Shown here piece by piece: positions 25,536 to 36,457 of a DNA stretch of 64,000 nucleotides. The first letter of the stretch is position 1, and every line of letters begins with the position of its first letter. The notes below the pieces were generated by a model. The model worked only from the letters and a program-made list of their open reading frames with translations, was not told the DNA's origin and did not search any database. The DNA comes from Roseomonas indoligenes (GTDB lineage Bacteria > Pseudomonadota > Alphaproteobacteria > Acetobacterales > Acetobacteraceae), in NCBI RefSeq assembly GCF_017813365.1, contig NZ_JAGIZA010000006.1:124001-188000 (forward strand), written 5' to 3'. The position numbers and the translations under genes were made by a program.

Positions 25536-25859
25536 ATGGGCAAGCCCCCCGCCCGCGCCGGCGGCGTGCCGGCCAAAGCCCCCGTGGGCAAGGCCCCTGG
25601 CGGCCCAAAGCCCGCGCGCCCCCGCTCCCCCGCGAAGGCGAAATCGGCCGCGAAGCCCCGGGCCGCCGCCTTCCCCGTGGCACGCGGCGGCTGGCTGTCG
25701 CGGCTCTTTGGTGGGGCCTCCTGGCTCGGCGTCGCCGTGATCGTGCTTTCCGTCCTCGTCCTCCTGCCCATCGCCGCCGCCGTGCTGGGCGATATCTGGG
25801 CCGTCATCATCGGCGCCCTGATCGGCGGCTTCGCGCTTGGCCGCGCCACCGCGGGATGA
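25536..25859 (+). CDS. Small membrane protein with Lys/Pro/Ala-rich basic N-terminus
   Basis: 107 residues, family not recognised. Residues 1-55 are low-complexity and basic (KAPVGKAPGGPKPARPRSPAKAK), resembling histone-H1-like tails. Residues about 65-103 form two hydrophobic segments, the second ending GGFALGRAT. The ATG at 25536 is chosen over one 36 bp upstream that overlaps the thyX stop. Follows thyX by 19 bp; likely co-transcribed. Confidence 0.6.
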   Translation: MGKPPARAGGVPAKAPVGKAPGGPKPARPRSPAKAKSAAKPRAAAFPVARGGWLSRLFGGASWLGVAVIVLSVLVLLPIAAAVLGDIWAVIIGALIGGFALGRATAG

Positions 25860-25944
25860 CACCGGCGCAGGCGGCCGCTCACAAGGCACGCCACCCGTGC
25901 CGCCCTCGCGCGTTGTGCATCGGCAGCGCTCAGAGGAGGCGGCG

Positions 25945-26700
25945 ATGGCGGACAAGGTTGTTCTGGTAACGGGGGCCGGCTCCGGCATCGGCGAGGCGAC
26001 CGCCCGTCGCTTCTCGCTGGACGGCTACGCGGTGGTGCTGGCCGGCCGCACGAGGGCGAAGCTGGAACGGGTGGCGGCAGACCTGCCGGCGGACCGCGCC
26101 CTGGTAGTGGAGGCCGACGTGTCGGACGAGGAGGCCTGCATCTTCCTCATCAACCGCACGCTGGAGCGCTTCGGCCGGCTCGACGTGCTGGTGAACAATG
26201 CCGGCGTCCATGCCAGCGGCCCGGTGGCGGAGGCGAAGACCGCGGACTGGCGCAAGGTGATGGGCACGGACCTGGACGGCGTCTTCTTCCTCACCCGCGC
26301 CGCCGTGCCGCAGCTCGTCTCGACGCAGGGCAGCATCGTCAACGTCTCCTCCGTCTCCGGCCTCGGCGGGGACTGGGACATGAGCATCTACAACGCCGCC
26401 AAGGGCGCCGTGACGAACTTCACCCGCGCCCTGGCCATGGAGCTCGGCCCCAAGGGCGTGCGCGTGAACGCCGTGAACCCCGCCCTGACCCTCACCGACA
26501 TGACGAAGGACATGAAGAACGACGAGACCCTGATGGCGAAGATCCGGGAGCGCACGCCGCTGCGCCGCCCCGCCGACCCGGACGACATCGCCGACGTCAT
26601 CGCCTTCCTGGCGAGTCACGACGCCCGCTACGTCACCGGCGTGAACCTGCCGGTGGATGGCGGCCTCTCTGCCTCCAACGGCCAGCCGCCCCAGGCCTAG
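25945..26700 (+). CDS. Short-chain dehydrogenase/reductase (SDR)
   Basis: 251-residue classical SDR: NAD(P) loop TGAGSGIGEA at 8-17, NNAGV near 86, catalytic Ser in NVSSVSG and the Tyr-x3-Lys in YNAAKG near 155. The GR at the end of the second strand (LAGRTRAKLE) favours NADP. Substrate unknown. The RBS GGAGGCGG precedes the ATG. The ribokinase gene follows after 43 bp on the same strand. Confidence 0.92.
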   Translation: MADKVVLVTGAGSGIGEATARRFSLDGYAVVLAGRTRAKLERVAADLPADRALVVEADVSDEEACIFLINRTLERFGRLDVLVNNAGVHASGPVAEAKTADWRKVMGTDLDGVFFLTRAAVPQLVSTQGSIVNVSSVSGLGGDWDMSIYNAAKGAVTNFTRALAMELGPKGVRVNAVNPALTLTDMTKDMKNDETLMAKIRERTPLRRPADPDDIADVIAFLASHDARYVTGVNLPVDGGLSASNGQPPQA

Positions 26701-26743
26701 CGGCCCGGCTTGCGGGCGGCACTCCGCCGCCCGACAAGCGCGC

Positions 26744-27628
26744 ATGCCTGTCACCGTCTTCGGCTCCGCCAACGCCGACCTCGTCTTCCCCGTGGAGAGT
26801 CTTCCAGCCCCAGGCCACACGGTGCTGGGCGGCGCTTGGCGGGCGCTTCCCGGTGGCAAGGGTGCGAACCAGGCGGTGGCGGCGGCACGGGACGGGGCGG
26901 CGGTGCGTTTCGTGGGGGCCGTGGGCCGGGACCCCATGGCCGCCATCGCCCTCTCCGCCCTGCGCGAGGCCGGGGCCGACCTCTCGGCCGTGGCGAAGAC
27001 GGAGGAGCCCACGGGCGCGGCCTGCATCTGCGTGGATGCCGCAGGCCGCAACCAGATCGCCGTCTCCCTCGGCGCCAATGCCCTGGCCCGCGCTGCCGGT
27101 GTGCCGCCCCTGGCACCGGGCGAGGTCCTGCTGATGCAGATGGAAGTCCCGCCGGACGAGAACGCCGCCCTGATCCGCCGTGCCCGGGCCGAAGGGGCGC
27201 TGTCCGTCCTCAACCTCGCCCCGGCCGCGCCGATGGAGCCGGACGCGCTCCGCGCCCTGCACCTCCTGGTGGCGAACGAGCACGAGGCGGCTTGGCTGGC
27301 GGCGCATCTCGGCTGCGCCAGTTCCGCCGCCGGGCTGCACGCGGCGCTCGGCATCACCGTGGCCGTCACCCTCGGGGAAGCCGGCGCGGAGGCGGCGGGG
27401 AAGGGAGGGCGCTGGCATATCCCGGCCTTCCCGGTTCATGCCGTGGATACGTCCGGCGCCGGGGATGCCTGGTGCGGCGTCCTCGCCGCCGCCCTCGGGC
27501 GCGGTGTGCCCCTGGAGCCCGCCATGCGCCGGGCCGCGGCCGCGGCCGCCCTTGCCTGCACCCGTCCCGGGGCGGCCGGGGGGATGCCGCTGGCGGCCGA
27601 GACGGAGGCATTGCTCGGGGCCGGCTGA
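26744..27628 (+). CDS. Ribokinase (PfkB family)
   Basis: 294-residue sugar kinase. The N-terminal VFGSANADLVFPVESLPAPG and PGGKGANQAVAAARDGA are PfkB signature 1; DTSGAGDAWCG near residue 235 is signature 2, with the catalytic Asp. The family pattern is closest to ribokinase, phosphorylating D-ribose, but a related sugar is possible. No rbs transporter is nearby. The stop is 1 bp from the stop of the convergent LuxR-type gene. Confidence 0.88.
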   Translation: MPVTVFGSANADLVFPVESLPAPGHTVLGGAWRALPGGKGANQAVAAARDGAAVRFVGAVGRDPMAAIALSALREAGADLSAVAKTEEPTGAACICVDAAGRNQIAVSLGANALARAAGVPPLAPGEVLLMQMEVPPDENAALIRRARAEGALSVLNLAPAAPMEPDALRALHLLVANEHEAAWLAAHLGCASSAAGLHAALGITVAVTLGEAGAEAAGKGGRWHIPAFPVHAVDTSGAGDAWCGVLAAALGRGVPLEPAMRRAAAAAALACTRPGAAGGMPLAAETEALLGAG

Positions 27629-27629
27629 G

Positions 27630-28760
27630 TCAGCCTCGCAAAAGGGTCAGCCGGATCGCCAGGGCCCGCAGGTCGCCCGCCTCCGCCTTGTCCTGCGCGC
27701 TCACCAACTGGCTGCGGATGGTGGAGATCCGCACGCCGCGCGCCTCGGCGATCTCCGCGGGGGATTGCCCGGCTGCCAGGGCCAGCGCGACCTCCGCCTC
27801 CGTGCGGGTGAAGCCGAAGAGGCGTTGCGCGCGCTGGAGGGTCGTCTCGTCGGCCGTCAGCGCCTCCGGCGTGATCAGCACCAGCGTCCAGCCCACCCCC
27901 CCGGCGACCTTCCGGAGCAGCGGCGAGACGGTGATGCGGCACGGCCCCGCCACGCCAAGGGAAAACAGGCATTCCAGCCCGGGCCCGCCGCGTGCCGCGT
28001 CGGCGATGGCAACGAGAAGGCGGTGCGTGTCCGCCTCCCGCTCCAGACGCAAAACCCGGTCGGGCGGCGCCCCGCGCAGGATCAGGCCTCCGGCGCCATC
28101 GAGTCTCTCGGCGGCGCTGTTGGCCAGCCTGACCCGCCCATGGCCGTCCGTGACCACCGCCGCCGTCCTGATGCCTTCCATCATCGCCGCGACGCCGAGA
28201 TCCCAGTTCAGCGATGCTGCGGGCCCGCCCGGGGCGGCCAGTTGGATCGCGACCTGCCAGGCGCGCTGAAGGTGAGGGAGCAGGCGCTGCAAGCGCGCCG
28301 CCTGTCCGGCCGAGAAGGCGTCCTGCTCCTTGGGCCGCAGGACCGACAGCGCCCCGAAGGCCGCGGCCGGATCGGCGCGCAAGGTCATGCGGGAGCCGAT
28401 CACATGGAAGGTCCCGATGCGGCAGCCGAAATCATTGTAGTACTCGGACCGGGCCAGTTCCGCGTCCGGGATCAGCTCCGCCCCGTGCATCACCGCGTTC
28501 CACGTCATCCGGCCGCTCTGGGCCAGCCAGGGATCGAGCCGGTGGTAGTACTGGTGGTAGAGGGTCGCCCCCTCCTGCGGGAGGTTGGTCAGCAACTCCG
28601 AGACGGGATGGCCGGTCCGTGGGTCCACCATCCAGAGGGCTGCCGAAACGCCGCCGACCGCCCGGGCCAGGGCAGCCGGCACTCGCGCCCTTGCCGCCAG
28701 ATCCGTGGCTGACAGGTAGATATCGGCAATCAGGGCTTCCCACGCTGCATCATCGCTCAT
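27630..28760 (-). CDS. LuxR-type regulator (paralogue 2)
   Basis: 376 residues. N-terminal sensor region (about 5-185), then a PAS-like segment AAVVTDGHGRVRLANSAAERL, and a C-terminal HTH (about 310-370) with FGFTRTEAEVALALAAGQSPAEIAE and VRISTIRSQL. It is closely similar to the gene at 53222 in the stretches ALWMVDPRTGHP, HRLDPWL and RGAELIPDAEL. Signal unknown. Probably acts as a stand-alone regulator; no cognate kinase or synthase is nearby. Confidence 0.85.
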   Translation of the reverse strand: MSDDAAWEALIADIYLSATDLAARARVPAALARAVGGVSAALWMVDPRTGHPVSELLTNLPQEGATLYHQYYHRLDPWLAQSGRMTWNAVMHGAELIPDAELARSEYYNDFGCRIGTFHVIGSRMTLRADPAAAFGALSVLRPKEQDAFSAGQAARLQRLLPHLQRAWQVAIQLAAPGGPAASLNWDLGVAAMMEGIRTAAVVTDGHGRVRLANSAAERLDGAGGLILRGAPPDRVLRLEREADTHRLLVAIADAARGGPGLECLFSLGVAGPCRITVSPLLRKVAGGVGWTLVLITPEALTADETTLQRAQRLFGFTRTEAEVALALAAGQSPAEIAEARGVRISTIRSQLVSAQDKAEAGDLRALAIRLTLLRG

Positions 28761-28814
28761 GCAGCGCGCAGGATAGACATGTCTTGACAGCGCAACAATC
28801 TCGGGCGCGTCTCC

Positions 28815-29951
28815 TCAGTCCACCACGATCCGCGGCCCGCTCCCCGCCTTCGCACCGCCCGCCTTGGCCCAGACCCGCTCCGCGATGGCGCGGTAGAGCG
28901 AGGCCTCGTGGCTCTCCGGCGCCGCGAGCACCACCGGCCGTCCGGCATCCGCGTGCTCCCGGATGGAGAGAGTCAGCGGAAGCTCGCCGAGGAACTCCAC
29001 CCCCAGCCGCTCCGCCTCCGCCCGCGCCCCGCCATGGCCGAAGACATCGCTGCGGTGATTGCAGTTCGGGCAGCAGAAATAGCTCATGTTCTCCACGAGC
29101 CCGAGCACCGGCACGCTCACCTTCTCGAACATGCGGATTCCCCGCCGGGCGTCCAACAGCGCCACGTCCTGCGGGGTGGAGACGATCACGGCCCCCCGCA
29201 GCGCCACGCGCTGGGAAAGGGTGAGCTGCGCGTCCCCCGTGCCCGGCGGCATGTCGATAATCATGCAGTCCAGCGCGCCCCATTCCACCTGGGACATCAT
29301 CTGCTCCAGCGCGCCCATCACCATGGGGCCGCGCCAGATCATCGGCTGCTCCTGGTCCACCAGGAAGCCGATGGACATGGCCTTCAGCCCCCAGGCCTCC
29401 ACGGGCATGATCCGGTTCCCGTCGGTCCGCGGGCGCTCGTTCGCACCCAGCATCATCGGGAGGGACGGGCCGTAGATGTCGGCGTCCAGCAGCCCCACCC
29501 GAAGACCCTTCTGGGCCAGGGAGACGGCCAAGTTCACCGCCGTCGTGCTCTTCCCCACTCCGCCCTTGCCGGAGGCGACCGCGATCACCGCCCCGGCCTC
29601 CTGCAGCAGCATGCCCCCGCGCGGCCCGGGGCTGACCCCGGGGCCCGGCCCATGGGAATGCGGGCCGGGGGAGGGCGCCTGAGCCGGAGCCGGACCACTG
29701 GCCCGGTGCGCCGTCAGCACCGCCGCGGCGGCCCTGACGCCCGGCACCGCGCGCGCCGCGGCCTCCGCCGCCGCCCGCACGGGCTCGTACTCCCGCGCCC
29801 GCTCGCGCGGCACGGCGATCTCCACCTGCACCATGCCGTCCCGCACGGCGACCCCGCCCAGGAGCCCCGCCGAGACGATGTCCCGCCCCGACGCCGGGTC
29901 ACGCACCCCTGCCATCGCGGACCGCACCGCCGCCTCCAGCCCGCTCACCAT
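28815..29951 (-). CDS. mrp: Mrp/ApbC-family iron-sulfur cluster carrier ATPase
   Basis: Loads or transfers Fe-S clusters to apo-proteins. 378 residues: an MIP18-like (DUF59) domain at about 1-85, a His/Gly/Pro linker (PHSHGPGPG), and a P-loop ATPase with the deviant Walker A SGKGGVGKSTTAVN, switch DADIYGPSLP and DMPPGTGDAQLT. The cluster-binding CPNC is in YFCCPNCNHR. ATG at 29951. Could support class I fumarase and the ferredoxin oxidoreductase encoded in the window. Confidence 0.94.
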   Translation of the reverse strand: MVSGLEAAVRSAMAGVRDPASGRDIVSAGLLGGVAVRDGMVQVEIAVPRERAREYEPVRAAAEAAARAVPGVRAAAAVLTAHRASGPAPAQAPSPGPHSHGPGPGVSPGPRGGMLLQEAGAVIAVASGKGGVGKSTTAVNLAVSLAQKGLRVGLLDADIYGPSLPMMLGANERPRTDGNRIMPVEAWGLKAMSIGFLVDQEQPMIWRGPMVMGALEQMMSQVEWGALDCMIIDMPPGTGDAQLTLSQRVALRGAVIVSTPQDVALLDARRGIRMFEKVSVPVLGLVENMSYFCCPNCNHRSDVFGHGGARAEAERLGVEFLGELPLTLSIREHADAGRPVVLAAPESHEASLYRAIAERVWAKAGGAKAGSGPRIVVD

Positions 29952-30133
29952 CGCTTGAAAACCCCCGCATCCCCGCCAACATGGCGACCTGCCCGGCCTG
30001 CCCCCGGATCAAGGGGGAGTGGGCCGCGAATGCCATATGGGCGGCCCCCATCCCGTTCAACCCACCATGGGGCTTCCCATGACGGGCCAAGCGGGCGGGG
30101 CCGCCTCGTTATCCAGGGGAGAGTGACCACCAG

Positions 30134-31378
30134 ATGCCGTGGAACAACAGCGGCGGACCGAATCCCTGGGGATCCCCTGGCGGCGGCAACAACCGCCCGC
30201 AGGGTCCCTGGGGCAGCCCGCCGCCGAATGGCGGGAGCAATGGGGGCCAGGGGGGCCGTGGTCCCGACCTGGACGATGCCATCCGCCAGGCGCAGGACGC
30301 GGTGCGCCGCTGGATGCCGCGCCGCTTCCCCGGCGGGGGCGGTGCCTCCGGCGGCAAGGGAATCGCGATCCTCGCGGTGCTGGCGCTCGCCGCCTGGGGC
30401 GCCTCCGGCGTCTACCGGGTGCAGCCGGACGAGCAGGGCATCGTCATGCGCTTCGGCGCCTATAACCGCTGGACCGGGCCGGGCCTGAACTACCGCATCC
30501 CCTGGCCGGTGGAGAGCGTCACCACGCCCCGCGTCACGCGCATCAATCGTGTCGATGTCGGCTTCCGCAGCGCCGTGGATCCTGGCGCCATGGCCCAGCG
30601 CCCCACCCCCAGCCGCGACGTGCTGGAGGAAAGCATGATGCTCACCGGGGACGAGAACATCATCGACATCGACTTCGCCGTGTTCTGGCGCATCCGCAAC
30701 GCCGGCGAATACCTTTTCAACACGCGCAATCCCGACGTGACCGTGAAGTCCGCCGCCGAGAGCATGATGCGCGAGGTGATCGGCCGCACGCCGATCCAGC
30801 CCGCGCTGACCGAGGCGCGCGCGCAGATCGAGCAGCAGGTCCGCCAGGGCACCCAGGCCATCCTCGACCAGTACGGCGCCGGCGTGGAGATCACCCAGGT
30901 GCAGCTGCAGAAGGTGGACCCGCCCCCGGCCGTGATCGAGGCCTTCCGCGACGTGCAGCGCGCCGCCGCCGACCGCGAGCGCGCCCGCAACGAGGCTGAG
31001 GCCTATCGCAACGACATCATCCCCCGCGCCCGAGGCGAGGCGGAGCGGATGGTGCAGGAGGCGCAGGGCCAGAAGGACAGCCAGATCGCCCGCGCGAAGG
31101 GCGAGGCGCAGCGCTTTATCTCCGTCCTCTCCTCCTATCAGGCGTCGCGGGACGTCACGATGCGCCGCATCTACCTGGAGACGATGGAGGAGATCCTCCG
31201 CAAGAACCCGAAGATTATCGTGGACGACCGTTTGCAGGGCCTCGTGCCCTTGCTGAACCTCGATGGCGGCCGCGCGCCGTCGCCGGCCCGCGGCGCCGTG
31301 CCGCAGCAGCCGCCCCGGGCCCCGAACGCCGCGCCCGCCGCGCCGCAAGGGTCCAACCTCCAGGGGGCCGCCCGATGA
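30134..31378 (+). CDS. hflK: HflK, FtsH protease modulator
   Basis: 414-residue SPFH-domain inner-membrane protein that with HflC forms a large cage around FtsH. A Gly/Pro/Asn-rich cytosolic N-terminus precedes one membrane segment (about 77-95), then the SPFH domain from VQPDEQGIVMRFGAYNR and a coiled coil ending with RRIYLETMEEILRKNPKIIVD. The C-terminus is a Pro/Ala-rich tail. Its stop overlaps the hflC ATG by 4 bp. Confidence 0.95.
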   Translation: MPWNNSGGPNPWGSPGGGNNRPQGPWGSPPPNGGSNGGQGGRGPDLDDAIRQAQDAVRRWMPRRFPGGGGASGGKGIAILAVLALAAWGASGVYRVQPDEQGIVMRFGAYNRWTGPGLNYRIPWPVESVTTPRVTRINRVDVGFRSAVDPGAMAQRPTPSRDVLEESMMLTGDENIIDIDFAVFWRIRNAGEYLFNTRNPDVTVKSAAESMMREVIGRTPIQPALTEARAQIEQQVRQGTQAILDQYGAGVEITQVQLQKVDPPPAVIEAFRDVQRAAADRERARNEAEAYRNDIIPRARGEAERMVQEAQGQKDSQIARAKGEAQRFISVLSSYQASRDVTMRRIYLETMEEILRKNPKIIVDDRLQGLVPLLNLDGGRAPSPARGAVPQQPPRAPNAAPAAPQGSNLQGAAR

Positions 31379-32250
31379 ACCGCCTGACCATCGCCCTCGT
31401 GGCGGCCGTGCTGGTGGTGCTGACCGCCGCCTCCAGCCTTTTCACGGTGCAGCAGACGCAGCAGGTGCTGATCACGCAGTTCGGCGAGCCGCGCCGCGTG
31501 ATCCAGGAGCCGGGCCTCCACGTGAAGGTGCCCTTCATCCAGAGCGTGATCGCGCTGGACCGCCGCCTGCTGGATTATGAGGCGCAGGGCGAGGAACTGA
31601 TCCTGAACGACCAGCGCCGGCTGATCGTGGACAGCTTCACCCGCTTCCGCATCACCGACCCGCTGCTGTTCTTCCAGACGGTGGGCGTGCAGGAGAACGG
31701 CATCCGTGGCCGCCTCGCCTCCATCGTCTCCTCCTCACTCCGCCGCGTGCTTGGCAGCGAGACCCTGCTCAACGTCCTCTCGGCGGGGCGCCTGCGGATC
31801 ATGAACGAGATCCGGAACCAGGTGAACCGCGAGGCCAAGAGCTTCGGGATTGAGGTGGCCGATGTCCGCATCCGCCGCGCCGACCTGCCGGAGGAGAACA
31901 CCCAGGCCATCCTGTCCCGCATGCAGTCCGAGCGCGAGCGCGTGGCCCGCGAGGCGCGTGCGGAAGGCGAGGAGCAGCGCGCCCGCATCCGCGCCCTGGC
32001 GGACCGCGACCGCACCGTGCTGCTGGCCGAGGCGACGGCCCAGGCCGACGTGCTGCGCGGCCAGGGCGAGCAGGAGAGCATCCGCACCTTCGCGGACGCC
32101 TTCCAGCGCGACCCTGAGTTCTTCAACTTCTGGCGGAGCATGCAGGCCTATCGCGAGGCCTTCGCCGAGGGCGGGGAGACGCGCCTCCTCCTCTCCCCGG
32201 ACAATGAGTTCTTCCGCTTCTTCCGGGAGCTGCCGGGCGTCCCGCGGTAA
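31375..32250 (+). CDS. hflC: HflC, FtsH protease modulator
   Basis: 291 residues. One N-terminal membrane segment (about 5-22), then the SPFH domain with QQTQQVLITQFGEPRRVIQEPGLHVKVP, a coiled coil rich in Glu/Ala/Arg (SERERVAREARAEGEEQRARIR) and the end LLLSPDNEFFRFF, all characteristic of HflC. Partner of HflK in a two-gene operon closed by a strong hairpin at 32287. Confidence 0.95.
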   Translation: MNRLTIALVAAVLVVLTAASSLFTVQQTQQVLITQFGEPRRVIQEPGLHVKVPFIQSVIALDRRLLDYEAQGEELILNDQRRLIVDSFTRFRITDPLLFFQTVGVQENGIRGRLASIVSSSLRRVLGSETLLNVLSAGRLRIMNEIRNQVNREAKSFGIEVADVRIRRADLPEENTQAILSRMQSERERVAREARAEGEEQRARIRALADRDRTVLLAEATAQADVLRGQGEQESIRTFADAFQRDPEFFNFWRSMQAYREAFAEGGETRLLLSPDNEFFRFFRELPGVPR

Positions 32251-32286
32251 TCCACCGCTGGGGCTTGGCCCGGACACACGGCCAGG

Positions 32287-32328
32287 ACGGCCCGCCCCCA
32301 CCTCCGGGGGCGGGCCGTTCTGCTGTTT
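32287..32328 (+). terminator. Intrinsic terminator of hflKC
   Basis: Perfect 13-bp stem ACGGCCCGCCCCC / GGGGGCGGGCCGT with loop ACCTCC, followed by TCTGCTGTTT. It separates hflC from the protease gene. Confidence 0.85.
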
Positions 32329-32458
32329 GCACCAGGAGGTGATCGATCCCGTCGCCCTTTGTAACCGACGGGCCCTTTCGCCCGGGCCGGATTGGTCCAA
32401 TCTGCGACCGAGACGCTCCCCGGCCCCTCATGGCCGCCGGGCGCCGCGTCCCGATGCC

Positions 32459-34021
<1,563 letters not shown>

Positions 34022-34263
34022 ACCGGCCTACCGGTAACCCAGGGGGCGCTGCCCCCTGGACCCCCGGGCAAGCGTGAAGTGTTTGTCACGAGCCAGGAGG
34101 CCGAGCCTTCTGGACCTGCATCGGGCTGCCGCGAAACGGACTTCAGATCGCGGCGCCCGACGATCGGGATCGGGCATGTGCTTGCAGTCGCCTCGGGTCA
34201 CGGACCCGAGGCTACCGTCAGCGCCGTCAGATCAAGGTCTGTAAGAGGATGATGGCGAGGAGT
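34022..34263. other. Gene-free region with GC hairpins after degP
   Basis: No coding frame. It contains the 9-bp stem palindrome CCAGGGGGC-GCT-GCCCCCTGG at 34039-34059, a form that recurs in many alphaproteobacterial intergenic regions, and a perfect 10-bp stem GCCTCGGGTC-ACG-GACCCGAGGC at 34190-34212. Neither has a T tract on the plus strand. One or both may end degP. Confidence 0.5.
34190..34212 (+). terminator. Perfect hairpin downstream of degP, possible terminator
   Basis: GCCTCGGGTC pairs with GACCCGAGGC around a 3-nt loop. No U tract follows, so rho-independent function is uncertain. Confidence 0.45.
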
Positions 34264-34299
34264 CCGGGGGGAGGAAGAATTCTCTCGTCCTCCCCCGGG
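34264..34299 (-). terminator. Probable terminator of the serA gene
   Basis: On the minus strand CCGGGGGAGGA pairs with TCCTCCCCCCGG (one bulge) around a 12-nt loop, 20 bp after the serA stop. A smaller hairpin GAGCCT/AGGCTC overlaps the stop codon. No clear U tract. Confidence 0.5.
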
Positions 34300-34319
34300 A
34301 ACAGAGCCTCAGCGCAGGC

Positions 34320-35603
34320 TCAGCCCCGCTCATAGAGCAGCCGCGCCCGCACCGTCCCGGGAAGGGCGCGCAGTTCCTGCAGCACGGCATGCGCGTCGGC
34401 CAAGCCTTCCGCGTCCACCACCACGTAGCCGATTTCGGCATCGGTCTGCAGGTACTGGCCGGCGATGTTGGCGCCGTGGCGCGTGAACACCTCGTTGATG
34501 GCGGCCAGCGTGCCGGGGTGGTTGCCGTGCACGTGCAGGAAGCGGGCGCCCCGGGCGCGGGCCGGCAGGATCGCCTCGGGGAAGTTCACCGCCCCGAGCG
34601 TCGCGCCGGTATCGGAGTAATCGGCCAGCTTGCGCCCGGTCTCCTCGCCGATGCGGGACTGCGCCTCGACCGTGCTGCCACCGATATGCGGCGTCAGGAT
34701 CACGTTCTTCAGCCCCTGGAGCGGGGAGACGAAGGGGTCGTCGTTCTTCGCCGGCTCCTCGGGGAAGACGTCCACCGCCAGGCCGTGGATCTGGCCGGAT
34801 TCCACGCCCGCCTTCGCCGCATCCAGGTCCACGATCCGGCCGCGGGCGTTGTTGATGAGCACGGAGCCGGGCTTCATCAGCGCGATCTCCTCCGCCCCGA
34901 TCATGCCCTGCGTCTCATGCGTGTCCGGCACGTGCAGCGTCACCACGTCGGCGCCCGCCAGCAGCGCCCTAAGCGAGGGCATGGACTGCGCGTTGCCGTG
35001 CGGCAGCTTCGGGATCGGGTCGTAATAGGTCACGCGCATCCCGAAGGCCTCGGCCAGCACGGAGACCTGCGCGCCGATGTTGCCGTAGCCGACGATGCCG
35101 AGCGTCTTGCCCCGCACCTCCCGGCTGTCGGCCGCGGACTTGTCCCACACGCCCTGGTGGGCGGCGTTGGAGCGCACGGGGATGCCGCGCAGCAGCATCA
35201 CGATCTCGCCCATCACCAGTTCCGCGACGGAACGGGTGTTGGAGAAGGGGGCGTTGAAGACGGGGATGCCGCGGCGGCGCGCAGCGGCCAGGTTCACCTG
35301 GTCCGTGCCGATGCAGAAGCACCCGACCGCGATCAGCCGGTCCGCCGCCTCCAGCACCGCTTCCGTCACCTGGGTGCGGCTGCGGATGCCCAGCAGATGG
35401 ACGCCCTTGATGGCCTCCTTGAGCGATGCCTCGTCCAGCGCCTTCTTCTCGCGCCGGATGTTGGCATAGCCGGCCGCGTGCAAGGTCGCCACGGCGCTGT
35501 CGGAGATTCCCTCCAGCAGCAGAATGCGGATCTTGTCCTTGGCCAGGGACAGGGGGGCGTGGCCGGGCAGGGCGTCGGGCATGATGCCGCAGGATTGCCG
35601 CAT
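34320..35603 (-). CDS. serA: D-3-phosphoglycerate dehydrogenase SerA
   Basis: First enzyme of serine synthesis, oxidising 3-phosphoglycerate with NAD+. 427 residues of the E. coli type: substrate domain start KIRILLLEGISDSAV, NAD loop GIVGYGNIGAQVS near 168, the catalytic Arg in NNARGRIVD, Glu in PEEP and His in TPHIGGST, and a C-terminal ACT domain (about 350-427) with HGNHPGTLAAINEVF for serine feedback inhibition. The ATG at 35603 has GAGG 7 nt upstream; the ATG 21 bp downstream lacks a site. Confidence 0.95.
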   Translation of the reverse strand: MRQSCGIMPDALPGHAPLSLAKDKIRILLLEGISDSAVATLHAAGYANIRREKKALDEASLKEAIKGVHLLGIRSRTQVTEAVLEAADRLIAVGCFCIGTDQVNLAAARRRGIPVFNAPFSNTRSVAELVMGEIVMLLRGIPVRSNAAHQGVWDKSAADSREVRGKTLGIVGYGNIGAQVSVLAEAFGMRVTYYDPIPKLPHGNAQSMPSLRALLAGADVVTLHVPDTHETQGMIGAEEIALMKPGSVLINNARGRIVDLDAAKAGVESGQIHGLAVDVFPEEPAKNDDPFVSPLQGLKNVILTPHIGGSTVEAQSRIGEETGRKLADYSDTGATLGAVNFPEAILPARARGARFLHVHGNHPGTLAAINEVFTRHGANIAGQYLQTDAEIGYVVVDAEGLADAHAVLQELRALPGTVRARLLYERG

Positions 35604-35680
35604 TCCCGCACCTCGGCGCAACCGCGCTGGAAGCGGGGCAGGGCCGCCGCCCGCCGATGCCGGATTCCCGGGTCGGGAGA

Positions 35681-36334
35681 TCAGCCCAGCTGGGCCCGGA
35701 TGGCCGTGGCCATCTCCTCCGGGGTCGCCCCCGGGCGGAACAGGGTCCGGAGCGACCCGTCCCGACCCATCAGGTAGGTGAAGGCCGAATGGTCCATGAG
35801 GTAGTCCGAGGCGCCGGGCGGCGTGACCTTGGCGTAATAGACCCGCCAGGCCCTCGCTGCCGCCGAAACCTGGGCCGGCGTCCCCGTCAGCCCGAGGATC
35901 GAGGGGTGAAACAGGGCGACGTAGTCCTTGATCTTCGCCGGCGTGTCCCGCTCCGGGTCGATGGTCACGAAGACCGGGCGCACCTGATCCGCCTGCGGGC
36001 CCAGCAGGTCCATGGCCTGCGCCACGGCCTGCAGCTCCGTCGGGCAGACATCCGGGCAGAAGGTGTAGCCGAAGAAGACCAGGGCCAGCTTTCCGCGGAG
36101 GTTGGCCTCCGTCACCGTCTTCCCGTCCCCGTCCACCAGGGTAAAGGGGCCGCCCACGGAAACCCCGCCGGGCAGCGCCACCCCGCCCGCGCTCGGGGCC
36201 GGCGAGTCGCCGAGAAGCCGGGCGAAGGCGGTCCCCAGGGTTTCCCCGGGCTTCCTGACGAGGAACGTAGCCCCCCAGACGGCACCCAGGCCGAGAATGA
36301 GAAGGAGAACGGCGATGCGGACAGCGCGGGTCAT
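35681..36334 (-). CDS. SCO1/SenC family copper chaperone
   Basis: 217 residues. Membrane anchor at about 6-25, then a thioredoxin-like domain with the Cu-binding CxxxC in FFGYTFCPDVCPTEL and the distal His in LMDHSAFTYL, plus the ATPEEM end typical of Sco. Sco delivers copper to the CuA site of cytochrome c oxidase subunit II. The ATG at 36334 gives the expected N-terminal anchor (the frame opens further upstream without meaning). Confidence 0.93.
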   Translation of the reverse strand: MTRAVRIAVLLLILGLGAVWGATFLVRKPGETLGTAFARLLGDSPAPSAGGVALPGGVSVGGPFTLVDGDGKTVTEANLRGKLALVFFGYTFCPDVCPTELQAVAQAMDLLGPQADQVRPVFVTIDPERDTPAKIKDYVALFHPSILGLTGTPAQVSAAARAWRVYYAKVTPPGASDYLMDHSAFTYLMGRDGSLRTLFRPGATPEEMATAIRAQLG

Positions 36335-36457
36335 GGCCCGGCATATAGCGCAGCAACTGCAACGGGGGACGGGGTAGATGCGTTTATCGCCCTGTTGTTC
36401 CGCATTCCCCAATTCCCAGACGAACGGAATCCTCAGGCCAGAAAGGAATTTTGCACG

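Noticed and set aside
34039-34059. CCAGGGGGC palindrome as a mobile element end
   Set aside because: A single short palindrome with no target duplication or transposase nearby; such stems are common in high-GC intergenic DNA.
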